Origin: CAYHSR01 sp043821725
Lineage (GTDB): Bacteria; Patescibacteriota; Patescibacteriia; Magasanikbacterales; GWA2-37-8
Reading direction: 5' to 3'
Assembly: GCA_043821725.1 (NCBI GenBank)
Contig: JBDRCM010000012.1
Coordinates: forward strand, 1 to 62,881
DNA length: 62,881 nucleotides
Shown here: in pieces, positions 8,792 to 17,352 of the stretch
Layout of the letters: each line of letters begins with the position of its first letter
Numbering within the stretch: the stretch's first letter is position 1
Notes under the pieces: generated by a model
What the model was told of the DNA's origin: nothing
Databases searched by the model: none
Seen by the model: the letters and a program-made list of their open reading frames with translations, nothing else
Position numbers and translations under genes: made by a program

Positions 8792-11332
8792 TTATTCAAG
8801 CGATAGTTTTCCTGATTTGATTTTGGCTTTGTATTGCGTCTTGATAACACCTTTTAAAATTATATTGGTAATCAGTTTTTCCAGTTCAGCTCGCACAAGT
8901 GTTCGCATGTCTCGAGCGTTGGCTTGGTTTTGTGGTATTCTTTTAATAAGCCGACTAATTATTGCATCACCAGCTTCCAATTTTGTTTTATGGATTTTTA
9001 GCTGTTCATTAAGGGCTGATATTTCAAGATTTGCTATTTTTTTCAGATCTTTGTCATTAAGATCATTGAATAAAATAATTTTGTCCATCCTTTTAATGAA
9101 TTCTTCTCCAAAATGTTCTTTAAGTTCTTGCTCCACAATTTCTTGTCTTTGCTTTATATTGTCGCTATCACCAAATCCGATCCCTTTTTTAAGAGCCTGG
9201 CGCGCCCCTATAGATGTTGTCATTATTATTATAGCATGTTTTAATGATATTTTCCTCCCTTCAGAGTCGGTTACTTCTCCATCTTCAAGCATTTGCAAAA
9301 ATAATTTAGAAATATCATTGTGAGCTTTGTCAATCTCATCAAGCAGTATAATGCAATGCGGATTCATTTTAATTTTGTCAGTAAATCTATTGCTCTCTTT
9401 ATAGCCGACATAACCGGCAGGTGAGCCAAGGAGCTTGGAAACGCTGTAGCTCTCGTTGAATTCGTTCATATCAAGTCGGATTAAGCCGTCCGATCCCGGA
9501 TAAAGCGATTGCGCTAGCGTTTTTGCCAATTCGGTTTTGCCGGTTCCGCTCAAGCCGGCGAGCATAATTGATGCTCTGGGCCTATTGGGATTTGTAAGAT
9601 TGAGCTCTGATCTTGCTACCAGATCAACAACTTCATCTATTGCCTTATCCTGTCCAATGATTGTTTTTTTGATTTCGCTTTTCAGATTTGCAAATCTGTT
9701 TTGATTGCTGTTGGATATTTTTTCCAAAGGAACATCAATAATTTTTGATAGTTGAATCATAATGTCATTGGCCGTAATTGTTCCAAGCTGGATCAAAGCA
9801 GAATCGTTGTCGCCATTTTTCATAATTTTTTGCAGGCGGTTTGTAAGTTGTGCCTGTTTTTCTTTCAGTTTGACCGCCTTCTTAAAGTCATCTGATAAAG
9901 CGGCCTGTTCTTTTTTATTTATCATTATTTCAATTTCTTTTTGCAATTCCCAGATTTTGTTTTGCTTAGGGCTTGGCTTTATTGTAAGTTTTTTAGCGGC
10001 CATACATTCATCCATAAGATCAATGGCTTTATCCGGCATGAATTTGCCTGTTAAATATTGATCTGCCAGTTTTGACGCTACTTCAATTGCCTGATCCGTG
10101 ATTTTAAAACTATGGAAATTTTCGTAATTTTTTCTTATTCCTTTAAGAATTTTTATTGTGTCATCAATGCTGGATTCTTTTAAATAAATTGGCTGAAAGC
10201 GTCGCTCCAAAGCAGGATCGCTTTCAATATATTTTTTAAATTCTCCCGGAGTTGTAGCTCCGATGCATCTGATTTGTCCTCTTGCCAAAGCCGGCTTAAG
10301 TATGTTGGACGCGTCCATTGCTCCATGATTTGAACCTGCTCCGACTATGTTATGGATTTCGTCTATAAAAAGAATAATATCAGGATCACTGCTTACTTCA
10401 GCCATAATGTGCTGAAGGCGCGATTCAAACTCACCTCTGAAAGTGGTGCCTGCAATAAGCATGCCCATATCTAAGGCATATATTTTTTTTCTTAAAAGGG
10501 CGCCGGGAGCTTCGCCTGCCATAATTTTTTTTGCCAATCCCTCAACTATAGCGGTTTTGCCCACTCCGGGATCTCCGAGCAGTACGGGATTGTTTTTGTG
10601 GCGTCTGCATAAAATCTGGCACATTCTTTCTATTTCTTTTTGCCTTCCAATTACAGGATCAATAGCGTCCTGTATTTTTGGATTGGTTAGGCATGTTGCA
10701 AAAACTTCAAGAGCTTTTTGAGGACGGCCAAAACCAGCCATATTGTGCACGCCAATGCCAATTGCGTTTGCGCCCGGCGTTGGTCCGTTAAAAGGCATTG
10801 AATCCGGATCCAAGTTGTTTGTTATATTGTTTATGGTATCTGCAATTTCATTTACCTGTGGGAACGAGCTGGCATTGTCCAGCATTATTTGAATTTGTTC
10901 ACTGATCTTTTTTTTGCTAACCGAATTTGTCTTTAATATTTGGTTCACAAGAGGATCATTTATTTCCAACAGCGCGAACAGCAAGTGCTCTGTACCAACA
11001 TAGTTGTGCTTTTTGGCATGTGCTAAAATCATGGCTTTCTCAACGGTCATTCTTGCGGAGCGAGAAAGCGAGGAAAGTTCAAGAGTGGCTACCTTTTTGT
11101 CGGTTGTTTTCTTTTTTGGCATAACCGGAAGAGTGAGCACGCATTGTTCAATTGTTTTGTGGTCAATTCCAATCCTTGATATTATTTCAGATGCAGTGGA
11201 TCCTTTGATTGATACAAGGGCGAACATAAGATGAACCGGCTCAACATAAGCATTCTGGAGTTCAGTTGCCAAAGTAATGCTTCTTGTAAGCGCTTCGCGC
11301 AGATGTGTTGAAAAGCGGTCTATTATGTTCAT
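8792..11332 (-). CDS. clpC: ATP-dependent Clp protease ATP-binding subunit ClpC
   Basis: ClpC is a hexameric AAA+ unfoldase that feeds substrates to ClpP. The 846 residues show an N-terminal double Clp repeat domain (about 1-145), a first AAA+ module with Walker A GDPGVGKT near residue 250 and Walker B LFIDEIHN, a short middle domain of the ClpC type (about 410-470, far shorter than in ClpB), and a second AAA+ module with SGTGKT near 594 and LLDEIDKAH. The ATG overlaps the stop of the upstream phosphohexomutase gene as ATGA, which indicates translational coupling. No clpP is visible in the window. Confidence 0.95.
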   Translation of the reverse strand: MNIIDRFSTHLREALTRSITLATELQNAYVEPVHLMFALVSIKGSTASEIISRIGIDHKTIEQCVLTLPVMPKKKTTDKKVATLELSSLSRSARMTVEKAMILAHAKKHNYVGTEHLLFALLEINDPLVNQILKTNSVSKKKISEQIQIMLDNASSFPQVNEIADTINNITNNLDPDSMPFNGPTPGANAIGIGVHNMAGFGRPQKALEVFATCLTNPKIQDAIDPVIGRQKEIERMCQILCRRHKNNPVLLGDPGVGKTAIVEGLAKKIMAGEAPGALLRKKIYALDMGMLIAGTTFRGEFESRLQHIMAEVSSDPDIILFIDEIHNIVGAGSNHGAMDASNILKPALARGQIRCIGATTPGEFKKYIESDPALERRFQPIYLKESSIDDTIKILKGIRKNYENFHSFKITDQAIEVASKLADQYLTGKFMPDKAIDLMDECMAAKKLTIKPSPKQNKIWELQKEIEIMINKKEQAALSDDFKKAVKLKEKQAQLTNRLQKIMKNGDNDSALIQLGTITANDIMIQLSKIIDVPLEKISNSNQNRFANLKSEIKKTIIGQDKAIDEVVDLVARSELNLTNPNRPRASIMLAGLSGTGKTELAKTLAQSLYPGSDGLIRLDMNEFNESYSVSKLLGSPAGYVGYKESNRFTDKIKMNPHCIILLDEIDKAHNDISKLFLQMLEDGEVTDSEGRKISLKHAIIIMTTSIGARQALKKGIGFGDSDNIKQRQEIVEQELKEHFGEEFIKRMDKIILFNDLNDKDLKKIANLEISALNEQLKIHKTKLEAGDAIISRLIKRIPQNQANARDMRTLVRAELEKLITNIILKGVIKTQYKAKIKSGKLSLE

Positions 11333-12747
11333 AATGCGTCCACATTTACTCCATAATCCCAGTCAATTTCTTGATATTGGTGTAGGAGCTTGTTAATATA
11401 TTTTTTAAGTTCATCATAATCGTCTGTGGTTTTTGCTTCAAATTTAGTGGTTAAATACGGACCGTTTTGCGAGTATCTCACCACAAACATTCTATCTTCC
11501 ATATCCAAGCGTACGCCATCGCCGGCTCTTTCATCGTCTATTACTCCAGCATCAGGAAAGTCATTTTTCAGTTTTTCTGCAATTTTTTTCATTAGGACGA
11601 TTTTTTTATCATCTGCGCAACCGACTTTAATTTCAGGGCTGGAAATATATTTTGGAAGCTTGTCAATTTCTTCTGACAGAAAAAGGCCTGACTCGCTCAA
11701 ATAGCGCAAAAGTCGCAGAGATGAATACAGGCCATCATCATGGTTGTAAAAATCTTTGGAAAAGAAAAAATGGCCTGACAGTTCGCCGATAAAAGCGGCT
11801 TTGACTTCTTGATTTTTTTTCTTTAAAAATGAATGTCCGGTCCTCCACATGAATGGTAGGCCTCCGTTGGATTTTATTGTATCTTCAACAACTTTGGAAC
11901 ACAGCGTGTTGTACATTATTGTACTGCCAGGATACTGTTGCAGAACATCTGCTGAAAAAAGCGCAACCAAAACATCATTCCAAATAATTCGGCCTTTTTC
12001 ATCAACAATTCCAATGCGGTCGCCATCTGCGTCATATGAAAAGCCCAAGTCCGCCTTGGACTCAATAACTTTTTTGCTTAATCTTTCTGCCACATTCATT
12101 TCCGTTGGGTCAGGAGTGCCAAGAGGGAACAAAGGATCTATCTTACAATTGCTTTCCACTACTTCACAGCCGGCTTGGCGCAGAAATTCTGGTGCAATTG
12201 CGCCTGCTGTTGCGTTGCTGGCTTCTATCACCACTTTGAATTTTCTTTTTAAAGGCAAGCGCTTAATAATGTCAGAATTGTATTCTATTTTAATATCCTG
12301 ATGCTCAATTTTGCCTGCTTGGTCGCATATGTCATAATCTTCTTGTTCAACCATTTTTCTTATTTCTTGAATTTCTTTGCTTACCATGGTTTGAGAATAT
12401 CCAATTGAAAATTTAAAGCCATTGTATTCTGATGGATTGTGAGACGCAGTAACAAAAGCCCCGCCTGGTATTTCCAAAAAATACTGAGCCCAGTAAAATG
12501 TGCCTACCATGTTCATTCCGATATTTATTGAGTCAATTCCGACCTTGCTATATCCTCGCGCCAGTGCTTGCGCATATTGAGGTGAAGTGGCTCGGCAGTC
12601 ATAACCTATAAGAGCTTTTTTAATTTTGGAGCGTTTCATAAAAGTGCCGTGAGCCATGCCCAAATGCTCCACAATTTCTTCGTTCAAATCTTGATCTACC
12701 AAGCCCCTTAAATCATAGCCACGAAACATGTATGGATTTACCTTCAT
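11329..12747 (-). CDS. phosphomannomutase/phosphoglucomutase
   Basis: This member of the alpha-D-phosphohexomutase family interconverts hexose 1- and 6-phosphates and supplies sugar nucleotides for surface polysaccharide. The four-domain layout is complete at 472 residues. The phosphoserine loop TASHNPSEYNGFK is near residue 100, the metal loop DADGDRIG near 240, the sugar-binding loop GELSGHFFF near 325 and a phosphate-binding C-terminal loop (VRYSQNGP) near 428. The sequence is closest in style to ManB/AlgC proteins; substrate preference cannot be read. It starts the long minus-strand block and overlaps clpC by four bases. Confidence 0.93.
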   Translation of the reverse strand: MKVNPYMFRGYDLRGLVDQDLNEEIVEHLGMAHGTFMKRSKIKKALIGYDCRATSPQYAQALARGYSKVGIDSINIGMNMVGTFYWAQYFLEIPGGAFVTASHNPSEYNGFKFSIGYSQTMVSKEIQEIRKMVEQEDYDICDQAGKIEHQDIKIEYNSDIIKRLPLKRKFKVVIEASNATAGAIAPEFLRQAGCEVVESNCKIDPLFPLGTPDPTEMNVAERLSKKVIESKADLGFSYDADGDRIGIVDEKGRIIWNDVLVALFSADVLQQYPGSTIMYNTLCSKVVEDTIKSNGGLPFMWRTGHSFLKKKNQEVKAAFIGELSGHFFFSKDFYNHDDGLYSSLRLLRYLSESGLFLSEEIDKLPKYISSPEIKVGCADDKKIVLMKKIAEKLKNDFPDAGVIDDERAGDGVRLDMEDRMFVVRYSQNGPYLTTKFEAKTTDDYDELKKYINKLLHQYQEIDWDYGVNVDAL

Positions 12748-12767
12748 AATACTGTATTTTATGTTAT

Positions 12768-12820
12768 GTGTCTATCGCTAATTACGCTTTCGTCACGAAA
12801 GTGCACTTGGCGTCAGACCC
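12768..12820. mobile_element. MITE-like palindrome, short copy
   Basis: This 53-bp near-perfect palindrome has arms gtgtctatcgctaattacgc and the complement ending in cgtcagaccc. Both arms resemble the same end of the 235-bp element at 24385-24619, so it looks like two copies of one end joined. Flanks TTAT and TTAG are an imperfect direct repeat. It lies upstream of the phosphohexomutase gene. Confidence 0.7.
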
Positions 12821-12885
12821 TTAGTAGCAGATTCTCTAAGTTGTTCTGAATTGTAGCAAAAAACAGGTAAAAATACAAGGGTCAA

Positions 12886-12923
12886 AATAAATAAAACACA
12901 GCTCATATTTATGGCTGTGTTTT
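12886..12923 (-). terminator. terminator after htpX
   Basis: The arms AAAACACAGC (12893-12902) and GCTGTGTTTT (12914-12923) form a 10-bp stem. On the minus strand it is followed by TTTATTTATTTTG, which fits an intrinsic terminator about 25 bases after the htpX stop. Confidence 0.75.
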
Positions 12924-12947
12924 GAATCAAGTCAATTATCCGTTTGT

Positions 12948-13826
12948 TTATGCCATCAGGCGCAACTCCTTTACCCTGTCTTCAATCGGCGGGTGGGTTG
13001 AGAAATATCTGTTGACTTTTTTTCCGCTAAACGGGCTTGCAATAAAAAGATGGGCTGTGGCAGTGGAGGCCTTTTTCAGAGGAACGTTATCATCGCGTAT
13101 TTTTTCAAGCGCGCGCGCCAGCCCTTCGGGATAGCGGGTTAAAAGCGATCCGGAAGCGTCAGCCAGATATTCCCGCTTGCGCGAAATTGATAGCTTGATA
13201 AGTTCAGCCACAACAGGCGAAATAAGCGCCAGCACAATGCCGACGAACATAAATAGAACCGCCAGCTGGTTATTTCCTCTATCCTTGCTTCTAAACAGGT
13301 TCATTCGCAGAAAAAAGTTTGAGAGCATTGCGATTGCTCCAACCATTACGGCAACTAAAGTCATAAAGCGGATGTCATAGTTGCCTATATGGGAGAGTTC
13401 ATGTGCAAGAACACCTTCCAGCTCTTCATTTTCCAACTTTTCAATTGCACCGCGCGTTACGGCAATAGAAGCGAATTTTGGATTTCTTCCTGTGGCAAAA
13501 GCATTAATGGCGCTGTCTTCCATTATATACAATTTTGGCATTGGCAGTCCTGCTGTAATACATAGATTTTCAACCATGTTATAAAAATAGCGGTTATCTT
13601 TTTTCAGGATTGGCTTGGCGCCTGAAGCATGAAGCGCCAGCCGGTCTCCGGCAAAATATGATACTGCTGTTAAAAGCAAAGATATAATTATGGCGATCCA
13701 AGTGCCTTGAAATCCATTTCCTCCCATTGCAATATCAAAAACATAGCCAATTCCCAATAAAATGGCAATAAACAAAATCATCAGCACTACTGATTTGCGC
13801 TTGTTGGAATCAATTTGACTGTACAT
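12948..13826 (-). CDS. htpX: membrane zinc metalloprotease HtpX (M48)
   Basis: HtpX degrades damaged or misfolded membrane proteins. The 292 residues contain two N-terminal membrane segments (about 14-32 and 38-57), the zinc site HELSH near residue 139 with the downstream glutamate in the REYLADASG motif, and two further membrane segments around 160-225. The length fits E. coli HtpX (293). The start shares one base with the lemA stop (TAATG), so the two are translated from one message. LemA-HtpX pairing is common in bacteria. Confidence 0.94.
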   Translation of the reverse strand: MYSQIDSNKRKSVVLMILFIAILLGIGYVFDIAMGGNGFQGTWIAIIISLLLTAVSYFAGDRLALHASGAKPILKKDNRYFYNMVENLCITAGLPMPKLYIMEDSAINAFATGRNPKFASIAVTRGAIEKLENEELEGVLAHELSHIGNYDIRFMTLVAVMVGAIAMLSNFFLRMNLFRSKDRGNNQLAVLFMFVGIVLALISPVVAELIKLSISRKREYLADASGSLLTRYPEGLARALEKIRDDNVPLKKASTATAHLFIASPFSGKKVNRYFSTHPPIEDRVKELRLMA

Positions 13827-14392
13827 TAGAATTTCATTTTAATATTTTCTTTTTCCTCGGATTGTGCCTGGAAAAAGTCGTAATTCACAAATTTTAGGGA
13901 TTTGGCAATAAGATTTGTTGGAAATACTTGAATTTTTGTATTAAAGTCGCGAACATTGCCGTTATAGAACCGCCTTGAGGCCTGAATTTTATTTTCTGTA
14001 TCGCTGATTTCATCTTGAAGCTGGAGAAAATTTTGATTGGCCTTTAAGTCCGGGTAGGCCTCTGATAGGGCGAATAAGCTTTTTAATGTATTTGTAAGCA
14101 TATTTTCCACGTTGCCGCGTTCTTCCATTGTTGCCTCCCTATTATTATTAACTGCCATGGCTTGATTTCGAGCCATAACAACTTTTTCAAAGGTTTCGCT
14201 TTCATGCTTAACGTACCCTTTAACTGTTTCCACTAAATTTGGGATAAGATCGTATCTGCGTTTTAGCTGGACGTCAATGTCGCTGAATGATTCATCCACT
14301 CGGTTGCGGGATCGTATAAGTCCGTTGTATGTAAAAATAAGCCATACAACAACTATTGCCACAGCAACTAAAATAATGTAAAGTATATTCAT
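13826..14392 (-). CDS. lemA: LemA family protein
   Basis: LemA proteins have a short outside N-terminus, one membrane helix and a four-helix cytoplasmic domain. Here the helix spans about residues 4-22. It is followed by the family core NGLIRSRNRVDESFSDIDVQ, then KRRYDLIPNLVETVKGY and RRFYNGNVRDFNTKIQVFPTN (given here in part), which are highly typical. Length 188 aa is normal. It is the first gene of the lemA-htpX pair and is divergent from rseP. The biochemical role of LemA is not settled; envelope stress or quality control is the usual suggestion. Confidence 0.94.
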   Translation of the reverse strand: MNILYIILVAVAIVVVWLIFTYNGLIRSRNRVDESFSDIDVQLKRRYDLIPNLVETVKGYVKHESETFEKVVMARNQAMAVNNNREATMEERGNVENMLTNTLKSLFALSEAYPDLKANQNFLQLQDEISDTENKIQASRRFYNGNVRDFNTKIQVFPTNLIAKSLKFVNYDFFQAQSEEKENIKMKF

Positions 14393-14494
14393 AATTTAAT
14401 ATACACAAAGAGTTAGTCCTCTTTTATATTGATATTCTATAATAAATAATGCCAATTTGCAATAGGTGGAATTGTCAAAGCTGTCTTCCTTGTT

Positions 14495-14518
14495 GCTTAG
14501 CCGGATAACCCGCTAAGC
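14495..14518 (+). other. small hairpin in the rseP leader
   Basis: GCTTAGC and GCTAAGC form a 7-bp perfect stem with a 10-base loop about 30 bases upstream of the rseP ATG. It could affect translation of rseP. No T-run follows, so it is not a terminator. Confidence 0.35.
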
Positions 14519-14548
14519 CGGGGAAACTACTCACTTTTTAATCGGATT

Positions 14549-15781
14549 ATGTTCACATTATTTGTCTTCTTAATAATACTCGGGCTGTTGGTTTTGTCGC
14601 ATGAGGCAGGCCATTTTGTTGCCGCTCGTAAAAGCGGAATGAAGGTCTATGAATTCGGTTTTGGATTTCCTCCTCGCGCTTTTGGCGTGCGGGTTTTGAC
14701 CAAATTACCGGAAGAAGATGACTCCAAAGAAGTCGGTTTGTTAAAGCAGAAAAAGCCAATAAAAAAATATAAATTTATAAGTGGCCGAGGAAGAGTTGAA
14801 GACATGCCTGTTGAAAGCGGGTGGGAAGGTGGAACAATTTATTCAATGAACTGGTTTCCGCTCGGCGGTTTTGTAAGAATCAAGGGCGAAGAAGGGCAAG
14901 AAAGCGGGCCGGACAGTTTTGTCAGTAAGTCATTCACTCGCAAAGCAATTGTGCTTGTGTCAGGCGTTGCAATGAATGTTTTGCTTGCGGCTGTAATTTT
15001 TTCAATTGGATTTATGGTTGGCCTGCCTCAAGCATTGGATGGCGTTGATAATTCTTTAATGGTGAAAGACAGAAAGTTGCAAATAATGCAGATTCTTCCA
15101 AATAAGCCAGCTGAATCAGCCGGACTTAAAGTAGGTGATTCTTTCCTTAAAATCGGAGAGATTGTAAGCCCAACTCTTGAGCAAATGCAGGAATATGTAA
15201 ATGCCAATAAAGATAGTGAAATTACATTTCAAATTGAGCGAGGCAGTGAACTGATTGAAAAAACAATCAAGCCGGAAATTTATATAGACACAGGCAAGGG
15301 CGGAATCGGCGTTGCAATAAGCGAGGTTGGAATGGTGAAATATCCTTGGCACAAGGCTATATACAATGGATTTTTAATGACATTTATTTATTTGAAAGAA
15401 ATTCTCATTGCTTTTTATTTTATAATAAAAGGACTTTTTGCAGGCAATGGCGCTGGAGCGGCTGTGTCCGGACCAATAGGGATAGCTGTGATGACAGGGC
15501 AGATTGCCAAACTTGGCATTCCATATCTTTTGAATTTTACAGCAATACTTTCTCTTAATCTCGCGATAATTAACATATTGCCTTTGCCGGCATTGGATGG
15601 CGGGCGCTTGCTTTTTCTTGCTTTTGGAAGGATTTTCAAACGTGATGTCCCGTTGAAGTTTGAACAGCTCGCTCATACATTGGGTTTTTTGGCTCTTATG
15701 GCTTTGGTAATAGTTATTACAGTTAAGGATATAAGCAGATTCAGCAATGTTTTCACCGGACTGTTTAATAAATTATTTTAA
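14549..15781 (+). CDS. rseP: site-2 membrane metalloprotease RseP
   Basis: RseP-type proteases cut transmembrane substrates within the bilayer, for example anti-sigma factors or remnant signal peptides. The zinc motif HEAGH lies at residues 18-22 in the first membrane segment. A single PDZ domain (about 180-255, with NKPAESAGLKVGDSFLKIGE) sits in the middle, and the third zinc-ligand motif LPLPALDGGR is near residue 350. There are four membrane segments in total. The 410-residue protein has an extra polar stretch around residues 50-95 before the GGFVRIKGEE motif, where many family members are shorter. The gene is divergent from lemA. Confidence 0.94.
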   Translation: MFTLFVFLIILGLLVLSHEAGHFVAARKSGMKVYEFGFGFPPRAFGVRVLTKLPEEDDSKEVGLLKQKKPIKKYKFISGRGRVEDMPVESGWEGGTIYSMNWFPLGGFVRIKGEEGQESGPDSFVSKSFTRKAIVLVSGVAMNVLLAAVIFSIGFMVGLPQALDGVDNSLMVKDRKLQIMQILPNKPAESAGLKVGDSFLKIGEIVSPTLEQMQEYVNANKDSEITFQIERGSELIEKTIKPEIYIDTGKGGIGVAISEVGMVKYPWHKAIYNGFLMTFIYLKEILIAFYFIIKGLFAGNGAGAAVSGPIGIAVMTGQIAKLGIPYLLNFTAILSLNLAIINILPLPALDGGRLLFLAFGRIFKRDVPLKFEQLAHTLGFLALMALVIVITVKDISRFSNVFTGLFNKLF

Positions 15782-15806
15782 TCAGGTCTGATACTATTTT
15801 TAATGT

Positions 15807-16238
15807 ATGAATGATAGACCAAGAAATAGAGATCTATTTGAAAAAAGGCGCGCTGAAGTTATAATTCAAAAAGAAAAAAAAGAGGCCGAATTAAAGCAAA
15901 ATTTAATGGTTGAAATACAAAAGCATATTATTGCGCGAATGAATCAAATCAGCAGGCATGAATTGATTAAGGCGGAAATAAGCATGATTTTTTTAAAAAA
16001 TGCACTGGCTGATATTTTTTACTCTGAATTTGATGAGCGTACATATAAAGAATGGATGAAGGAACTTGTAGAATATATAAAAAAGAATTTCCACGCGCAT
16101 AAAGTCGCCAATATTGAAGTGGCGCTTGATGAACTTAATGATTTGGTACAAGAGTTTAGGAAAAAAAAGGAAAGCGAACCGGAAGTTGAAGGCGAAGAAC
16201 AGGATAATGTAGTCCGTCTTTTTAAAAAGGAAAGTTGA
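15807..16238 (+). CDS. hypothetical charged helical protein (143 aa)
   Basis: I do not recognise this protein. It is highly charged and almost entirely predicted helix, with Lys/Glu-rich ends, no membrane segment and few cysteines. An aromatic cluster (FYSEFDERTYKEWMKEL) lies in the middle. It lies between rseP and pheS on the same strand with short spacers (25 and 81 bases). The acidic and basic tail suggests a cytosolic, possibly nucleic-acid-associated protein, but that is only a guess from composition. Confidence 0.7.
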   Translation: MNDRPRNRDLFEKRRAEVIIQKEKKEAELKQNLMVEIQKHIIARMNQISRHELIKAEISMIFLKNALADIFYSEFDERTYKEWMKELVEYIKKNFHAHKVANIEVALDELNDLVQEFRKKKESEPEVEGEEQDNVVRLFKKES

Positions 16239-16319
16239 AATAATATTTTTACTAATCCACATGGCTTGCACTCAGTCATGGCGGGGTCTCGTTGCGCTTG
16301 AAAATTAAATTGTTAATAT

Positions 16320-17351
16320 ATGCACTTGCAGTTTGAAAAATTAAAAAAAGAGGCGATTTTGGCTATCAAATCCATTAAGGACAAAGCTGGTCTTCAAGAG
16401 CTTGAAATTAAATTGCTCGGCCGCAAGAGCGGACAATTAACCGCTCTCATGAAAAGCATAAAAGATCTGGGAGAAGAGGCCAAAAAGTCAGCCGGCATGG
16501 CTGCCAATGAAGCGAGGAGTCGCATAGAAATGGCATTTTATGAAAAAATCAAGGAATTAAATTCCAAAGAAGCTGAAAAAGATTCAATAAATGAAAAAAT
16601 TGATATTACTCAGCCGTCTTTAATTGCAATCCCTGATGGTCATTTTCATCCAATGACAATTGTTCATCGCCAATTAGAAGAACTTTTTTCATCAATGGGA
16701 TTTATGGTTTTGGATGGTCCTGAATTGGAAAGCGACTATTACAGTTTTGAGGCACTTAACTTTCTGGATTCGCATCCGGCCAGAGAGAGCATGGATACCT
16801 TTTATATTAAGGATCATAAGGATTGGTGCATGCGGCCGCATACTTCACCTGTGCAGGTAAGAGCCATGCAAAAATACGGTGCGCCTTTGCGAGCCGTTGC
16901 CACAGGAAGATGTTATAGAAATGAAGCTACTGACGCCAGCCATGAGCATACATTCTACCAAATGGAAGGATTGGTTATAGATAAAAACATATCAATTGCC
17001 AACCTCATAGGCGTTATGAAGGAACTGCTAAAAGGAATTTTGAAAAAAGAAGTTGAAATACGGCTAAGGCCCGGGTATTTTCCTTTTGTGGAACCCGGAT
17101 TTGAGCTTGATATGAAATGCCTGGTTTGCGATGGCATTGGATGCGGAGCGTGCAAGCACAGCGGGTGGGTGGAGACATTGCCTTGCGGGCTGGTGCATCC
17201 GAATGTCATTAAGCATGGAGGCCTGGATCCAAAACAATGGAGCGGATTCGCATTCGGCCTCGGCTCAATGCGTTTAGCAATGCAAAAGTTTGGCATTGAC
17301 GACATACGGCTTTTATATGGAAACGATTTGAGGTTCATTAATCAATTTTAA
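16320..17351 (+). CDS. pheS: phenylalanyl-tRNA synthetase alpha subunit
   Basis: PheS carries the catalytic class II aminoacylation core of the alpha2-beta2 PheRS. An N-terminal coiled-coil (about residues 1-90) precedes motif 2 GRCYRNEATDASHEHTF and motif 3 FGLGSMRLAM near the C-terminus, and phenylalanine-pocket residues are in the EPGFELD region. A CxxCxxxxCxxC segment (CLVCDGIGCGAC) near residues 264-276 occurs in a subset of bacterial PheS and may bind zinc. Length 343 aa. pheT follows one base after the stop, so the subunits are co-translated. Confidence 0.97.
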   Translation: MHLQFEKLKKEAILAIKSIKDKAGLQELEIKLLGRKSGQLTALMKSIKDLGEEAKKSAGMAANEARSRIEMAFYEKIKELNSKEAEKDSINEKIDITQPSLIAIPDGHFHPMTIVHRQLEELFSSMGFMVLDGPELESDYYSFEALNFLDSHPARESMDTFYIKDHKDWCMRPHTSPVQVRAMQKYGAPLRAVATGRCYRNEATDASHEHTFYQMEGLVIDKNISIANLIGVMKELLKGILKKEVEIRLRPGYFPFVEPGFELDMKCLVCDGIGCGACKHSGWVETLPCGLVHPNVIKHGGLDPKQWSGFAFGLGSMRLAMQKFGIDDIRLLYGNDLRFINQF

Positions 17352-17352
17352 T